Assembly: GCA_016185465.1 (NCBI GenBank)
Contig: JACPNO010000031.1
Coordinates: 1 to 64,000, forward strand
Source of the DNA: Candidatus Solibacter usitatus
GTDB lineage: Bacteria; Acidobacteriota; Terriglobia; Bryobacterales; Bryobacteraceae
Length of the DNA: 64,000 nt
Direction: 5' to 3'
In this document: positions 54,902-63,633 of the stretch, piece after piece
How positions within the stretch are numbered: position 1 is the first letter of the stretch
How the letters are laid out: every line of letters begins with the position of its first letter
Notes under the pieces: generated by a model
Databases searched by the model: none
What the model saw: the letters and a program-made list of their open reading frames with translations, nothing else
What the model was told of the DNA's origin: nothing
Translations under genes and position numbers: made by a program

Positions 54902-55387
54902 ATGAGCGCTTTACCCGAAGTTCTGGAACGTTTTCGGCGCGCGCCCGAAGTGCTGGCGGTGGTGCTGACCGGCGTATTCGGCGACGAAATCGATTTCACG
55001 CCCGCACCCGGCAAATGGAGTATCCGGCAAATCATCGCGCACCTGGCGGATTCCGAGATGGTGGGCGCGCATCGCTTCCGCCAGGTGATTGCCGAAAACA
55101 ATCCGACACTAGTAGCTTTCGATCAAAACGCCTGGGCGCAGAATCTGGACTACGCGCGGCGGCTGCCGAAAAATTCGCTGGATACCTTCCGGAGAGTGCG
55201 CGCGGAGAACTACGAACTCCTGAAAGCCTTGCCCGAATCGACTTACGAGCGCGGCGGCACACACACCGAGCGCGGGCCGCTCACCCTGCGGCAACTGCTC
55301 GACACCTACGCGGAACACGCCGAGAGCCACGCGCGCCAGGTGCAGACCATCCGGGAAGAGTACAAGAAAGCGAAAGGAAACAAGTGA
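54902..55387 (+). CDS. DinB family protein
   Basis: 161 residues of the DinB/YfiT four-helix bundle, which usually binds a divalent metal with three histidines and acts as a thiol transferase. KWSIRQIIAHLADSEMVGAH holds the first His, and LLDTYAEHAESHARQVQTIR provides the other two. An in-frame GTG at 54872 overlaps the preceding gene and has no similarity, so ATG 54902 is used. The following M28 peptidase gene begins 1 base after its stop. Confidence 0.9.
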   Translation: MSALPEVLERFRRAPEVLAVVLTGVFGDEIDFTPAPGKWSIRQIIAHLADSEMVGAHRFRQVIAENNPTLVAFDQNAWAQNLDYARRLPKNSLDTFRRVRAENYELLKALPESTYERGGTHTERGPLTLRQLLDTYAEHAESHARQVQTIREEYKKAKGNK

Positions 55388-55388
55388 T

Positions 55389-56987
55389 ATGAAACTGCGT
55401 TGGCTGGCACTGGCCGGGGCCGCCGTGATTGTTCTGGGCGCGCCGCGCGGGGATTCGCATGCCGACGGAAAGCGCTGGTGGTCGCACATCGTTTTTCTCG
55501 CCGACGACAAACTGGAAGGACGCAACACTGGCAGCGAGGGCTATCGCAAGGCCGCGGTTTACGTTGCGGGCGAGTTCGAGCGCGCCGGCCTCAAACCCGC
55601 GGGCAGCTCCGGATATATGCAGCCGGTAAAGTTTCATTCGCGCAAGATTGTCGAGGAACAATCGAGCCTCGCGCTGGTGCGCAACGGCCAGGCCGAGCCG
55701 CTGGTGTTGGGCGAAGACGCCACCATCGGCTTGCGCGTCGATCCCGCCGAATCGCTCGAAGCGCCGCTGGCGTTTGTTGGCTACGGACTCACCGTGCCAG
55801 AACTCAAGCTCAACGATTTGGCGGGCCAGGATTTGAAGGGCAAGATTGCGGTGTACGTCAGCGGAGGGCCCGCATCCATTCCCGGCCCGCTTAGCTCGCA
55901 TTACCAATCCGCCGCCGAGCGCGGCAAGTTTTTGCAGCGCGCCGGAGTGGTCGGCGTGGCGGTCATCGTGAACCCGCTGGGCATGGATATTCCGTGGGCG
56001 CGTTCGGCGCTCGCGCGCTTCCAGCCTTCGATGAGCCTGGCGGCTTCCGAGTTGGACGAGGCCTTCGGACAGCGGCTGGCAGTGACCATCAACCCCGAGC
56101 GCGCCGACAAGATTCTGGCTGGATCGGGTCACACGGCGGCCGAAATCCTGGCGCTGGCCAAAGAACGTAAACCGCTTCCCACGTTTTCCCTGCCCGCGTC
56201 GCTAAAGGCCAAAGTAACGGTAGAGCGCAGCGAAGCCGAATCGCCCAACGTGGTGGGACTTCTGCCGGGCACTGATTCCAAGCTCAAGGACGAGTACGTC
56301 GTGCTCTCGGCGCATCTGGATCACATCGGTGTGGGCAAACCAATCAACGGCGACAGCATCAACAACGGCGCCATGGACAACAGCGCCGGCGTGGCCACCA
56401 TGATCGAAATCGCGCAGCGCCTGCGCGAATCCAAAACCAAGCTGCGGCGCTCCCTGCTGTTCACCATCGTGTGCGGCGAGGAAAAAGGGCTGCTGGGCTC
56501 GCGCTTTTTCGCAACTCATCCCACCGTGAAGCCGGATCATATTGTGGCCGACCTCAACGTGGACATGTTCCTGCCGCTGTTCCCGCTGCGCATTCTCACC
56601 TTGCTGGGTCTGGACGAATCCGATCTCGGCAAAACGGTGCGCAGCGTGGTCGAGCCAACCGGCGTCACCGTGCAGCGCGATCTGGAGCCTGCGCGCAATG
56701 TATTTGTGCGCAGCGATCAGTATAGTTTTATCCGCCAGGGCATCCCCGCGCTCGCTTTCAAAGTAGGCTACACTCCCGGGTCGCCCGAAGAGGCCATTGT
56801 GAAGAAGTGGCTTACAGACCGCTACCACGCGCCTTCCGACGATCTCCAACAGCCGGTGGATTTGAAAGCCGCCGGCGAGTTCAACGGCCTGCTGCAGCGC
56901 ATTGCCGAAGCAGTGGCCAATCAAACCGCGCGGCCGCGCTGGAACGACGATAGCTTTTTCCGCCGCTTCGCTCAAGGCAATTTATGA
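55389..56987 (+). CDS. M28 family zinc aminopeptidase, exported
   Basis: 532 residues. Signal peptide 1-25 (LALAGAAVIVLGAP). An inserted protease-associated domain spans about 100-260 (FVGYGLTVPELKLNDLAGQD). Zinc ligands of the M28 type are His in LSAHLDHIG (near 307), Asp in GAMDNSAG (328), Glu in CGEEKGLLGS (361), Asp in LNVDMF (390) and His in YHAPSDD (478). It removes N-terminal residues from peptides outside the cytoplasm. Its stop overlaps the aminotransferase ATG by 4 bases, and DinB lies one base upstream. Confidence 0.94.
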   Translation: MKLRWLALAGAAVIVLGAPRGDSHADGKRWWSHIVFLADDKLEGRNTGSEGYRKAAVYVAGEFERAGLKPAGSSGYMQPVKFHSRKIVEEQSSLALVRNGQAEPLVLGEDATIGLRVDPAESLEAPLAFVGYGLTVPELKLNDLAGQDLKGKIAVYVSGGPASIPGPLSSHYQSAAERGKFLQRAGVVGVAVIVNPLGMDIPWARSALARFQPSMSLAASELDEAFGQRLAVTINPERADKILAGSGHTAAEILALAKERKPLPTFSLPASLKAKVTVERSEAESPNVVGLLPGTDSKLKDEYVVLSAHLDHIGVGKPINGDSINNGAMDNSAGVATMIEIAQRLRESKTKLRRSLLFTIVCGEEKGLLGSRFFATHPTVKPDHIVADLNVDMFLPLFPLRILTLLGLDESDLGKTVRSVVEPTGVTVQRDLEPARNVFVRSDQYSFIRQGIPALAFKVGYTPGSPEEAIVKKWLTDRYHAPSDDLQQPVDLKAAGEFNGLLQRIAEAVANQTARPRWNDDSFFRRFAQGNL

Positions 56988-58114
56988 ATCCACTGAATCC
57001 TCCCAAACGACTCTTGATGGGCCCCGGCCCGAGCATGGTTGCGCCGCGCGTTTATGCGGCCATGGCCAAACCTATCGTGGGTTATCTAGACCCCTACTGT
57101 CTGGAGATTATCGGCGACATCCAGCAGATGCTGCGCGTGGCGTTCGGCACCAAGAACGAATTCACCATTCCGATTTCCGGCACCGGAAGCGCCGGCATGG
57201 AAGCTGCTATTGCCAACTTCACCGAGCCTGGCGCTAAGTTCGCTGTTTTCGCCAACGGCTTTTTTTCCGACCGCATAACGGAAATGGCGCGCCGCCAGGG
57301 CGGCAACGTGGTTCGCTTCGAAAAGCCGTGGGGCGAAGTCTATGGCGACGCCGAGGCGGCCGATTTTATCCGCCGTGAAAAGCCGCAGGTGGTGGCTTAC
57401 GTTCAAGCGGAAACGTCGACGGGCGCGTTTCAGACGGGCAAGGCGATTTGCCAGGCCGCGCATGACGCCGGAGCGCTGGTGATCGCCGATTGCGTGACGT
57501 CGCTCGGCGGCATCCCGGTAGAGGTTGACGCCACCGGAATCGATATCGCCTATAGCTGTTCGCAAAAAGGACTGAGCTGTCCGCCGGGACTATCGCCGTT
57601 CACGGTCTCGCCGCGCGCGTGGGCGTGGCTGGAAAAACGCGCTGCGCCGGTACAGTCCTGGTATCTTGACCTGCGATTGCTAGACACGTATTTTCGGGGC
57701 CGCAAGTATCACCACACGATTTCGATTTCCCTACTCTACGCCTTGCGCGAAGGGCTGGCGCTGGCGGTCGAGGAAGGCATGGAGGCGCGCTGGGAGCGCC
57801 ACCGCCGCAATCACCTGGCGTTCGTCGCCGCGATCGAGAAAATGGGTTTGCGCATGCATGTCGCCGAGCCTAAGAACCGGCTGTGGACGCTGCAATCGCC
57901 TCGTGTACCCGCCGGCGTCGATGACGCCAAAGTCCGCAAGCGCATGCTGGATGTCGACGGCATCGAAATCCTGGGCGGCTTCGGGCAGCTTGCCGGTCAA
58001 GTGTTTCGCATCGGCCTGATGGGGTCGTCTTCAACTGAGGAAAATATCGCGCTGGTGCTGGATTCGCTGCAGAAAGCCATGCAAGCCGAAACCGTAACCG
58101 CCGGCAAGGGGTAA
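56984..58114 (+). CDS. Class V aminotransferase (alanine-glyoxylate/serine-glyoxylate type)
   Basis: 376 residues. MGPGPSMVAPRVYAAMAKPI and GYLDPYCLEIIGDIQQMLR are family openings, and the PLP lysine is in AYSCSQKGLSCPPGLSP (near 195). VSGGGTGSAGMEAAIAN-like pieces (ISGTGSAGMEAAIANF) form the PLP cradle. It catalyses transamination between alanine or serine and glyoxylate. Translationally coupled to the M28 peptidase (ATGA), which would supply amino acids. A REP-like repeat begins 32 bases after the stop. Confidence 0.93.
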   Translation: MNPLNPPKRLLMGPGPSMVAPRVYAAMAKPIVGYLDPYCLEIIGDIQQMLRVAFGTKNEFTIPISGTGSAGMEAAIANFTEPGAKFAVFANGFFSDRITEMARRQGGNVVRFEKPWGEVYGDAEAADFIRREKPQVVAYVQAETSTGAFQTGKAICQAAHDAGALVIADCVTSLGGIPVEVDATGIDIAYSCSQKGLSCPPGLSPFTVSPRAWAWLEKRAAPVQSWYLDLRLLDTYFRGRKYHHTISISLLYALREGLALAVEEGMEARWERHRRNHLAFVAAIEKMGLRMHVAEPKNRLWTLQSPRVPAGVDDAKVRKRMLDVDGIEILGGFGQLAGQVFRIGLMGSSSTEENIALVLDSLQKAMQAETVTAGKG

Positions 58115-58145
58115 TTATCACAATCGATTTTCTCTGCGCACTCAA

Positions 58146-58236
58146 AGAGGGCGGGTTTGAAACCCGCCCCTACATTCGGCCTCAACCTACACCCTGCTCG
58201 CAGGGGCGGGTTTGAAACGTTTCAAACCCGCCCTCT
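58146..58236. repeat. REP-like double palindrome
   Basis: The outer arms 58146-58163 and 58219-58236 are an 18-bp perfect inverted repeat. Each end also forms its own palindrome: GGGCGGGTTTGAAAC/GTTTCAAACCCGCCC at 58204-58233 is 15 bp perfect with no loop, and the left side reads GGCGGGTTT-GA-AACCCGCC. It lies between two convergent genes and may terminate both transcripts. It differs in sequence from the repeat at 26.8 kb. Confidence 0.9.
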
Positions 58237-58238
58237 GC

Positions 58239-58619
58239 CTACACCGTTCCGGAATGCCGTTTGAGAATTTGTGGCAGGTTCTGCGAAAACGCCGAGCGGG
58301 CCAGCACCATATCGCAACCGGTGTCGTGCGCCGCCTGCTTCAGCTCCCCCTGCACGTGCGAGACAAAACCGATGACGCTGATGCGCTTCAGCTCAGGCGT
58401 CGACTTCAGCTTGGTAATCAGTTTCAGCGGGTCCACTTGCTCGTAGTTCAAGTCGAAAATGATCAACGTGGGAAGGGTCTTGGCCTTGGTCAGCACCTCG
58501 GCGGCATCCTTCACGAATTCGACGGTCATGCCCACGCGCTTGGCTGCGTCGCTGATCTTCACTGAAAAAAATAAGTCGCTCATGACCGCGAGAATGGTCT
58601 TCGTTCCGTGCTTCTGCAT
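58239..58619 (-). CDS. Degenerate receiver-domain protein
   Basis: 126 residues matching the CheY-like receiver fold: TKTILAVMSDLFFSVKISDA (start), LPTLIIFDLNYEQVDPLKL (phospho-acceptor Asp position), and a final RSAFSQNLPQILKRH. The acidic pair near the N-terminus has one Asp only, the Thr switch is Ser in VIGFVSHVQG, and the lysine is replaced by Arg (VLARSAF). It has no output domain. It may be a phosphorylation-poor or stand-alone signalling adaptor. Divergent to the sugar isomerase. Confidence 0.75.
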   Translation of the reverse strand: MQKHGTKTILAVMSDLFFSVKISDAAKRVGMTVEFVKDAAEVLTKAKTLPTLIIFDLNYEQVDPLKLITKLKSTPELKRISVIGFVSHVQGELKQAAHDTGCDMVLARSAFSQNLPQILKRHSGTV

Positions 58620-58683
58620 GGTTACACTGCCGCTTGCTCTTTTTGGAACCTCTTGAGAACCGGGAAGGAAACTTCATGGTACT

Positions 58684-58708
58684 CGCTTGCGGACGCTTCA
58701 CGCAAGCG
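58684..58708. repeat. 8-bp inverted repeat between divergent genes
   Basis: CGCTTGCG (58684-58691) and CGCAAGCG (58701-58708) form a perfect 8-bp inverted repeat with a 9-base spacer. It sits just upstream of a TAGAAT -10-like sequence (58712-58717) before the isomerase gene, so it may be an operator or a 5' stem. Confidence 0.55.
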
Positions 58709-58726
58709 CGATAGAATACCGACTTC

Positions 58727-59602
58727 ATGGCTGAACTATTCCCTACTGCCGCGATCACCGACGAATTTTCGCCCGACCTGGAAACCGCCGCCCGCTCGAT
58801 GGCGGAACTGGGAATGCGCGGCGCCGAGCTGCGCCTGCTGTTCGGCAAGAACATCATCGACCTAACCGATGACGAGCTGGCGCGCGCCCGGCAAATCGTC
58901 GAGGCGCATGGATTGCACGTGATTTCGATCGCGTCGCCTGTGCTGAAATGCACGCTGCCCGACGCCCCGCCCATCGATCCGCGCTTTCAGCAGGATATGT
59001 TCGCGTCGAACTATACTTTTGCCGATCAGCCGCGTCTGGCCCGCCGCGCGTTCGCCATCGCCGGGCTTACCGGAGCGCGCATCGTGCGCGTTTTTTCCTA
59101 TTGGCGGACTTTGCAGCCCGATGCCTGCTTCGAGCGCGTGGTGAGCGCGCTGTGCGAGCTGGCCGATCAAGCCAAGGCGCACGATCTCATCATCGGCCTG
59201 GAAAATGAGCACGCCTGCAATATCTCGACCGCGGAGGAGACGGCGCGCGTGCTGGCCGCGATCGATCATCCGAATCTGAAAGTGGTCTGGGACCCGGCCA
59301 ACGCGTATCTGTCGGGCGAAATTCCCTTCCCCGATGGCTACCGTTTACTGCCCGCCGGCCGCATCGTTCACGTGCATGCAAAAGATTGTTTTGTGCGTGA
59401 TCACCGCCCGGTTTGGGGGCCGCTGGGGGAAGGCGGGGTCGATTGGAAGGGGCAAATTGGGGCGCTCCGCGCTGACGGCTATCGGGGTTACATCAGCCTG
59501 GAAACTCACTGGGCCGGGCCGGCCGGCGACAAGCATTTGGGCAGCATGATCTGCGGGCGCAATCTCAAAGCGCTGGTGGCTTCCGGCCCGGCGCACGCGT
59601 GA
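58727..59602 (+). CDS. Sugar phosphate isomerase/epimerase family protein
   Basis: 291 residues of the AP-endonuclease/xylose-isomerase-like TIM barrel. MRGAELRLLFGKNIIDL, LIIGLENEHACNISTAEETA (metal Glu), LKVVWDPANAYLSG, and IVHVHAKDCFVRDHRPVWGP (His and Lys/Asp) are in the expected order, ending GYISLETHW. It would isomerise or epimerise a keto-sugar or a related compound. It differs in sequence from the TIM barrel at 48322-49221. The exported DUF4159 gene follows 24 bases later. Confidence 0.9.
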   Translation: MAELFPTAAITDEFSPDLETAARSMAELGMRGAELRLLFGKNIIDLTDDELARARQIVEAHGLHVISIASPVLKCTLPDAPPIDPRFQQDMFASNYTFADQPRLARRAFAIAGLTGARIVRVFSYWRTLQPDACFERVVSALCELADQAKAHDLIIGLENEHACNISTAEETARVLAAIDHPNLKVVWDPANAYLSGEIPFPDGYRLLPAGRIVHVHAKDCFVRDHRPVWGPLGEGGVDWKGQIGALRADGYRGYISLETHWAGPAGDKHLGSMICGRNLKALVASGPAHA

Positions 59603-59626
59603 TACCCTGAAGGCACGAGGGGTTAG

Positions 59627-60430
59627 ATGCGCCTCCGGTCCGTATTTCTGATAACAGTCACGGCGGCTCTCTACCTGACGGCGCTGTTCGCTCAGCGCGG
59701 CTTCAAGACCTACCCCTACGAGGAAGTCAACCCGACCGAAGTGCCCGCGGGGTTCGATGAAAAAACAGAATGGACGTTCGCGCGTCTGCGCTATCCCTCC
59801 GGCCGTTACGGCGGCTATTGGGGCCGCGGTTCCTGGGGCATCGATTTTCCCAAAGCCGACCGCACATTTGTAAAAGGGGTGAAGCGGCTGACCCGTCTGC
59901 ACGTGCGCTCCGCCGAGCAAGTCGTGGACCTCGATCTGGATGACGATGAGATCTATTACTGGCCCTGGGTTTATGCGGTTGAAGTCGGCCACTGGGATCT
60001 GACCGATGCCCAGTGCAAAAAGCTGCGCGATTACCTGCTGCGCGGCGGTTTTTTGATGGTGGACGACTTCCACGGCACCTTCGAGTGGGAGATTTTTCTC
60101 AACGGGATGAGGCGCATTTTCCCCGACCGTCCGGTGGTGGATATTCCGGCCAAAGACGCCATCTTTCACGTGCTCTACGACGTCGATGAGAAAATTCAAG
60201 TGATGGGGACCGTTACTTTCGGCAGCGGACGCACGTATGAATATGATGGAGTGGTTCCCACATGGAAGGGCGTTTATGACGATCGCGGCCGGGTCATGGT
60301 CGGAATCTGCCACAACCAGGACAATGGCGATGCGTGGGAGTGGGCGGATTCACCGCAATATCCCGAAAAGGCAGCCTCGCAGGCCTTTCGCCTCGGGATC
60401 AACTACATCATCTATGCCATGACGCATTAA
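59627..60430 (+). CDS. DUF4159 domain exported protein
   Basis: 267 residues. A signal peptide (residues about 1-22, LTALFAQ) is followed by FKTYPYEEVNPTEVP and the DUF4159 core with RLTRLHVRSAEQVVDLDLDD, LRGGFLMVDDFHGTFEWEIF and GICHNQDNGDAWEWADSPQY. DUF4159 has a glutamine-amidotransferase-like fold without an evident catalytic triad. It is commonly adjacent to MoxR/VWA-type membrane genes. It starts an apparent operon, separated from the VWA protein by 27 bases. Confidence 0.85.
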   Translation: MRLRSVFLITVTAALYLTALFAQRGFKTYPYEEVNPTEVPAGFDEKTEWTFARLRYPSGRYGGYWGRGSWGIDFPKADRTFVKGVKRLTRLHVRSAEQVVDLDLDDDEIYYWPWVYAVEVGHWDLTDAQCKKLRDYLLRGGFLMVDDFHGTFEWEIFLNGMRRIFPDRPVVDIPAKDAIFHVLYDVDEKIQVMGTVTFGSGRTYEYDGVVPTWKGVYDDRGRVMVGICHNQDNGDAWEWADSPQYPEKAASQAFRLGINYIIYAMTH

Positions 60431-60457
60431 CGACGAACTCCAGCGAAAACTCAAGCC

Positions 60458-62710
60458 ATGTTCGAGTTTCTATTCAAATATCCGACTACGATTTTTGCCA
60501 AAGGACAGTTCGTGTTCCTGGCTCCGTGGCCGGCCTGGGTTTTGGCGCTGGTGGTGGTTGCGGCGGCGGCCGCTCTGGCTTGGAACGTCCAGCGCAATCG
60601 TGGATTGCTGACCGGCTTTCGCCCCCTGGCGATCTGGCTGCTGGAAACGGCGCTGGTCGCGCTGGTTTTGTTCCTGCTGTGGCATCCGGCAATCAGCATC
60701 GCCACGCTGCGCCCCCAACAAAACGTGGTGGCTGTTTTGGTGGACGATTCGCGCAGCATGGCTATCAGCGAAGACGGCGCCACCCGGCTGGGGCAAGCTA
60801 AGGACCTGCTGAATGGACCTCTGCTTACCGCGCTGCGCCAGAAATTTCAGGTGCGCCTGTACAAGTTCGGCAAGAACCTGGAGCGCGTTGAAAAGCCGGA
60901 GCAGCTCACCGGGGCGTCGGAAGCCACGCGCATTCCCGATAGCCTGAAGCAGGCGCTGGCCGAAGCCGCCACGCTGCCGCTGGGCGCGGTGGTGGTGATG
61001 AGCGACGGCGCCGATAACTCGGGCGGTATCGATCTGGACACCATCGCGCAGATTCGCCGCGCCGGCGTGCCGGTCCACACGATTGGCTTCGGACGGGAGA
61101 AATTCGCCAAGGATGTCGAGATCTCCGAGGTATCGCTCGCGGCTCGCGCGCTGCCCGATTCGCGCCTGGACGCGCAGGTGACCTTTCAGCAATCGGGGTA
61201 TAGCCGCGACAAGGCGCGTCTCACGGTGCGCGACGGCGGCAAGGTGCTGGCTACGCAGGAAGTGGTTTTCAAAGCCGATGGCGCGCCGCAGACCGAATCC
61301 ATCGTGTTCAATGCCGGCCTGGCCGGTCCGCGAACCTTCCAATTCACGGTCGACCCATTGCCGGGCGAAGAGAATCTGAAAAACAATCAAGTCACGCGGC
61401 TGGTGAATGTCAACGCTTCCAAGCCGCGCATTCTTTATGTAGAGGGCGAGCCGCGCTGGGAGTTCAAATTCATCCGCCGGGGGGTGGAAGATGACCGCAA
61501 TCTGCAAATCGTCAGCATGCTGCGCACCACCCAGAACAAACTGTACTGGCAAGGCATCGACAACGCCGATAAGAAGAAGCTGGACGAAGGCTTCCCCGCG
61601 AAGGCGGAAGAATTGTTCGAATACAGCGCGCTGATTATCGGCAGCGTGGAGGCGGGATATTTCACCCCGGCTCAACTGGAGCTGATTCGCGAATTTGTAA
61701 ACCGCCGTGGAGGCGGGCTGCTGTTTTTGGGCGGACGCTCGGCGCTTTCCGATGGCGGCTGGGCGCACTCGCCGCTGGCGGAGCTGCTGCCGGCGCGCAT
61801 CCCGGAAACCAAAGGCACGTTTCACCGTGACAACGCGACTGCCGAGCTCACCCAGCGCGGGCGCGAAAACCTGATCGTGCGCCTGGAAGAGAAGCCGGAA
61901 GCCAATGCCGCCCGTTGGAAAAAGATGCCGGTGATCGCCGATTACCAGCAGGTGGGCGAGCCTAAGCTGGGCGCGGCGGTATTGCTCGATGTCGTCGCGG
62001 CGGGCAAGCGCTCCCCGCTGCTGGTGGTCGAGAATTACGGCCGGGGACGGACGGCGCTGTTCGCCACCAGCGGAAGTTGGCGCTGGCAGATGCTGCAACC
62101 GCTGGCCGATAAGACCCACGAAATGTTCTGGCAGCAATTGCTGCGCTGGCTGGTGTCGGAATCGCCCGGCCAGGTGATGGCGTCGACGCCGCGCAGTTTG
62201 CTATCCGACGACACCAAAGTTGTGCTGCGGGCCGAGGCTCGCGATAAGAGCTTCAAGCCCATTTCGAACGCCCGCGTGGAGGCGCACATTTCGGGGCCGG
62301 ATGGAACGGCGGACACCGTTGAGCTTACGCCGGTGCCGCTTGAAGAGGGCGTGTATAGCGCGGAATGGGCGGCCGAGAAGCCCGGCTCGTACATGGCCGA
62401 AGTGGTGGTGCAGCAGGACAAGGCCGACGCCGGCCGGGATGTGGTGATTTTCCGGCGCGAAGATGGCATCGCGGAAAATTTTCACTCCGCGCAGAACCGT
62501 GAACTGCTGGAAAAGCTGGCGCAGCAGACGGGCGGGCGCTACTATTCCGGGAAGAACGCCTCCAAGCTGGCGGAGGAGATTTCGTATTCCGAAGCCGGCA
62601 TCACCATTCGGGAAACCAAAGATCTTTGGGACATGCCCATCGTATTTCTAGCCGCAATTCTGCTGCGCGCATCCGAATGGCTGCTGCGCAGGAAGTGGGG
62701 CGTGGTATGA
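60458..62710 (+). CDS. VWA/GATase-like membrane protein (BatA-related)
   Basis: 750 residues. Two N-terminal transmembrane helices (about 26-44 and 57-77) precede a von Willebrand-type domain, whose metal site is VLVDDSRSMAI (DxSxS at 96-100) with VVVMSDGADNSGG later. A GATase-like segment starts at about 325 (RILYVEGEPRWEFKFIRRG) and contains GGGLLFLGGRSALSDGG. A beta domain and one C-terminal helix (FLAAILLRASEWLLRRKW) close it. VWA-plus-GATase proteins occur beside DUF4159 genes and MoxR ATPases, probably in assembly of an unknown outer complex. It overlaps the next gene by 4 bases. Confidence 0.86.
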   Translation: MFEFLFKYPTTIFAKGQFVFLAPWPAWVLALVVVAAAAALAWNVQRNRGLLTGFRPLAIWLLETALVALVLFLLWHPAISIATLRPQQNVVAVLVDDSRSMAISEDGATRLGQAKDLLNGPLLTALRQKFQVRLYKFGKNLERVEKPEQLTGASEATRIPDSLKQALAEAATLPLGAVVVMSDGADNSGGIDLDTIAQIRRAGVPVHTIGFGREKFAKDVEISEVSLAARALPDSRLDAQVTFQQSGYSRDKARLTVRDGGKVLATQEVVFKADGAPQTESIVFNAGLAGPRTFQFTVDPLPGEENLKNNQVTRLVNVNASKPRILYVEGEPRWEFKFIRRGVEDDRNLQIVSMLRTTQNKLYWQGIDNADKKKLDEGFPAKAEELFEYSALIIGSVEAGYFTPAQLELIREFVNRRGGGLLFLGGRSALSDGGWAHSPLAELLPARIPETKGTFHRDNATAELTQRGRENLIVRLEEKPEANAARWKKMPVIADYQQVGEPKLGAAVLLDVVAAGKRSPLLVVENYGRGRTALFATSGSWRWQMLQPLADKTHEMFWQQLLRWLVSESPGQVMASTPRSLLSDDTKVVLRAEARDKSFKPISNARVEAHISGPDGTADTVELTPVPLEEGVYSAEWAAEKPGSYMAEVVVQQDKADAGRDVVIFRREDGIAENFHSAQNRELLEKLAQQTGGRYYSGKNASKLAEEISYSEAGITIRETKDLWDMPIVFLAAILLRASEWLLRRKWGVV

Positions 62711-63633
62711 GACGCCTGCTCGCCTCGTTTTTATTTGCCGTGATTTGCGCGCCGGCGGCGACTTATTACGTGACCATCGCGGGCCTGGGCGGTGAGCCGG
62801 ATTACGAGCAGCATTTCGAAATGTGGGCCTCCGATATCGAGAAAATTCTCAAAGCCTCCGGCGGCGAGGGCAAGATCGAGACCTTGAAAGGCGCTGGCGC
62901 CACGCGCGTGGCGATTAGCGCGCTGCTGGGAAAGATCGCCGGCGAAGCCACGGCTCAGGATGTGCTGGTGGTCATGCTGATCGGGCACGGCACGTTTAAC
63001 GGATTCGATTACAAGATCAACCTGCCGGGTCCGGATTTGTCGGCTGACGATCTGGCTAAACTGCTGGACAAGATTCGCGCCTCACGCCAGTTGGTGGTGA
63101 ATATGACCAGCGCGAGCGGCGGGTCGATCAATGCGCTGGTGCATCCCAACCGCGTGCTGATCACCGCCACCAAGACGGGCAGCGAGAAAAATGCCACCGT
63201 GTTCACTCGCTACTGGCTGGAAGCACTGCGCGATCCAGCCGCCGACACTGACAAAAACGATACGATTTCGGCGCTCGAGGCCTTCCGCTATGCCCAGCAG
63301 AAGACCGCAAATTTTTACGAAACCCAGAAACGGCTGGCCACCGAACACGCGCTGCTGGAAGATACCGGAGTGGGTATAGGCGTGCGCGCGCCGGCCGCCG
63401 AGAACGGCAACGGTCTGCGCGCGGCGGCGTTTCCACTGCTGCGTTTGGGGTCGGCGCAGGCGGCCGCGGCCACTCCGGAGAAACGCAAGCTGTTCGATAA
63501 GAAGGAAGAGCTGGAGCAGGAAATCGACAAGCTGAAGTACCAAAAAGCTGCGATGCCCGCCGAAGAATATAAGAAGGGCCTGGAAGCGCTGCTGCTGGAA
63601 CTGGCTAAGACGCAGGAAGAGTTGGATAAGTGA
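62707..63633 (+). CDS. Caspase-fold-like exported protein with Ser at the nucleophile position
   Basis: 308 residues. Signal peptide 1-18 (LLASFLFAVICAPAAT). The fold order resembles C13/C14 (caspase/legumain-like) domains: LVVMLIGHGTFNGFDYKINL contains the histidine GHG motif, and after another strand the segment RQLVVNMTSASGGSINALVH aligns with the position where active enzymes have DACxSG; here no cysteine is present. The C-terminal 45 residues are a predicted coiled coil (KKEELEQEIDKLKYQKAAMP). It may be an inactive scaffold of the VWA/TPR operon. An active protease is unlikely. Confidence 0.72.
   Translation: MRRLLASFLFAVICAPAATYYVTIAGLGGEPDYEQHFEMWASDIEKILKASGGEGKIETLKGAGATRVAISALLGKIAGEATAQDVLVVMLIGHGTFNGFDYKINLPGPDLSADDLAKLLDKIRASRQLVVNMTSASGGSINALVHPNRVLITATKTGSEKNATVFTRYWLEALRDPAADTDKNDTISALEAFRYAQQKTANFYETQKRLATEHALLEDTGVGIGVRAPAAENGNGLRAAAFPLLRLGSAQAAAATPEKRKLFDKKEELEQEIDKLKYQKAAMPAEEYKKGLEALLLELAKTQEELDK

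Noticed and set aside
58146-58236. CRISPR array or tandem repeat
   Set aside because: Repeats are inverted, not direct, there is no regular spacer series, and no cas genes are nearby.
60470-62137. 555-codon minus-strand frame
   Set aside because: Shadow of the VWA/GATase protein; the true frame has transmembrane helices and a DxSxS site.
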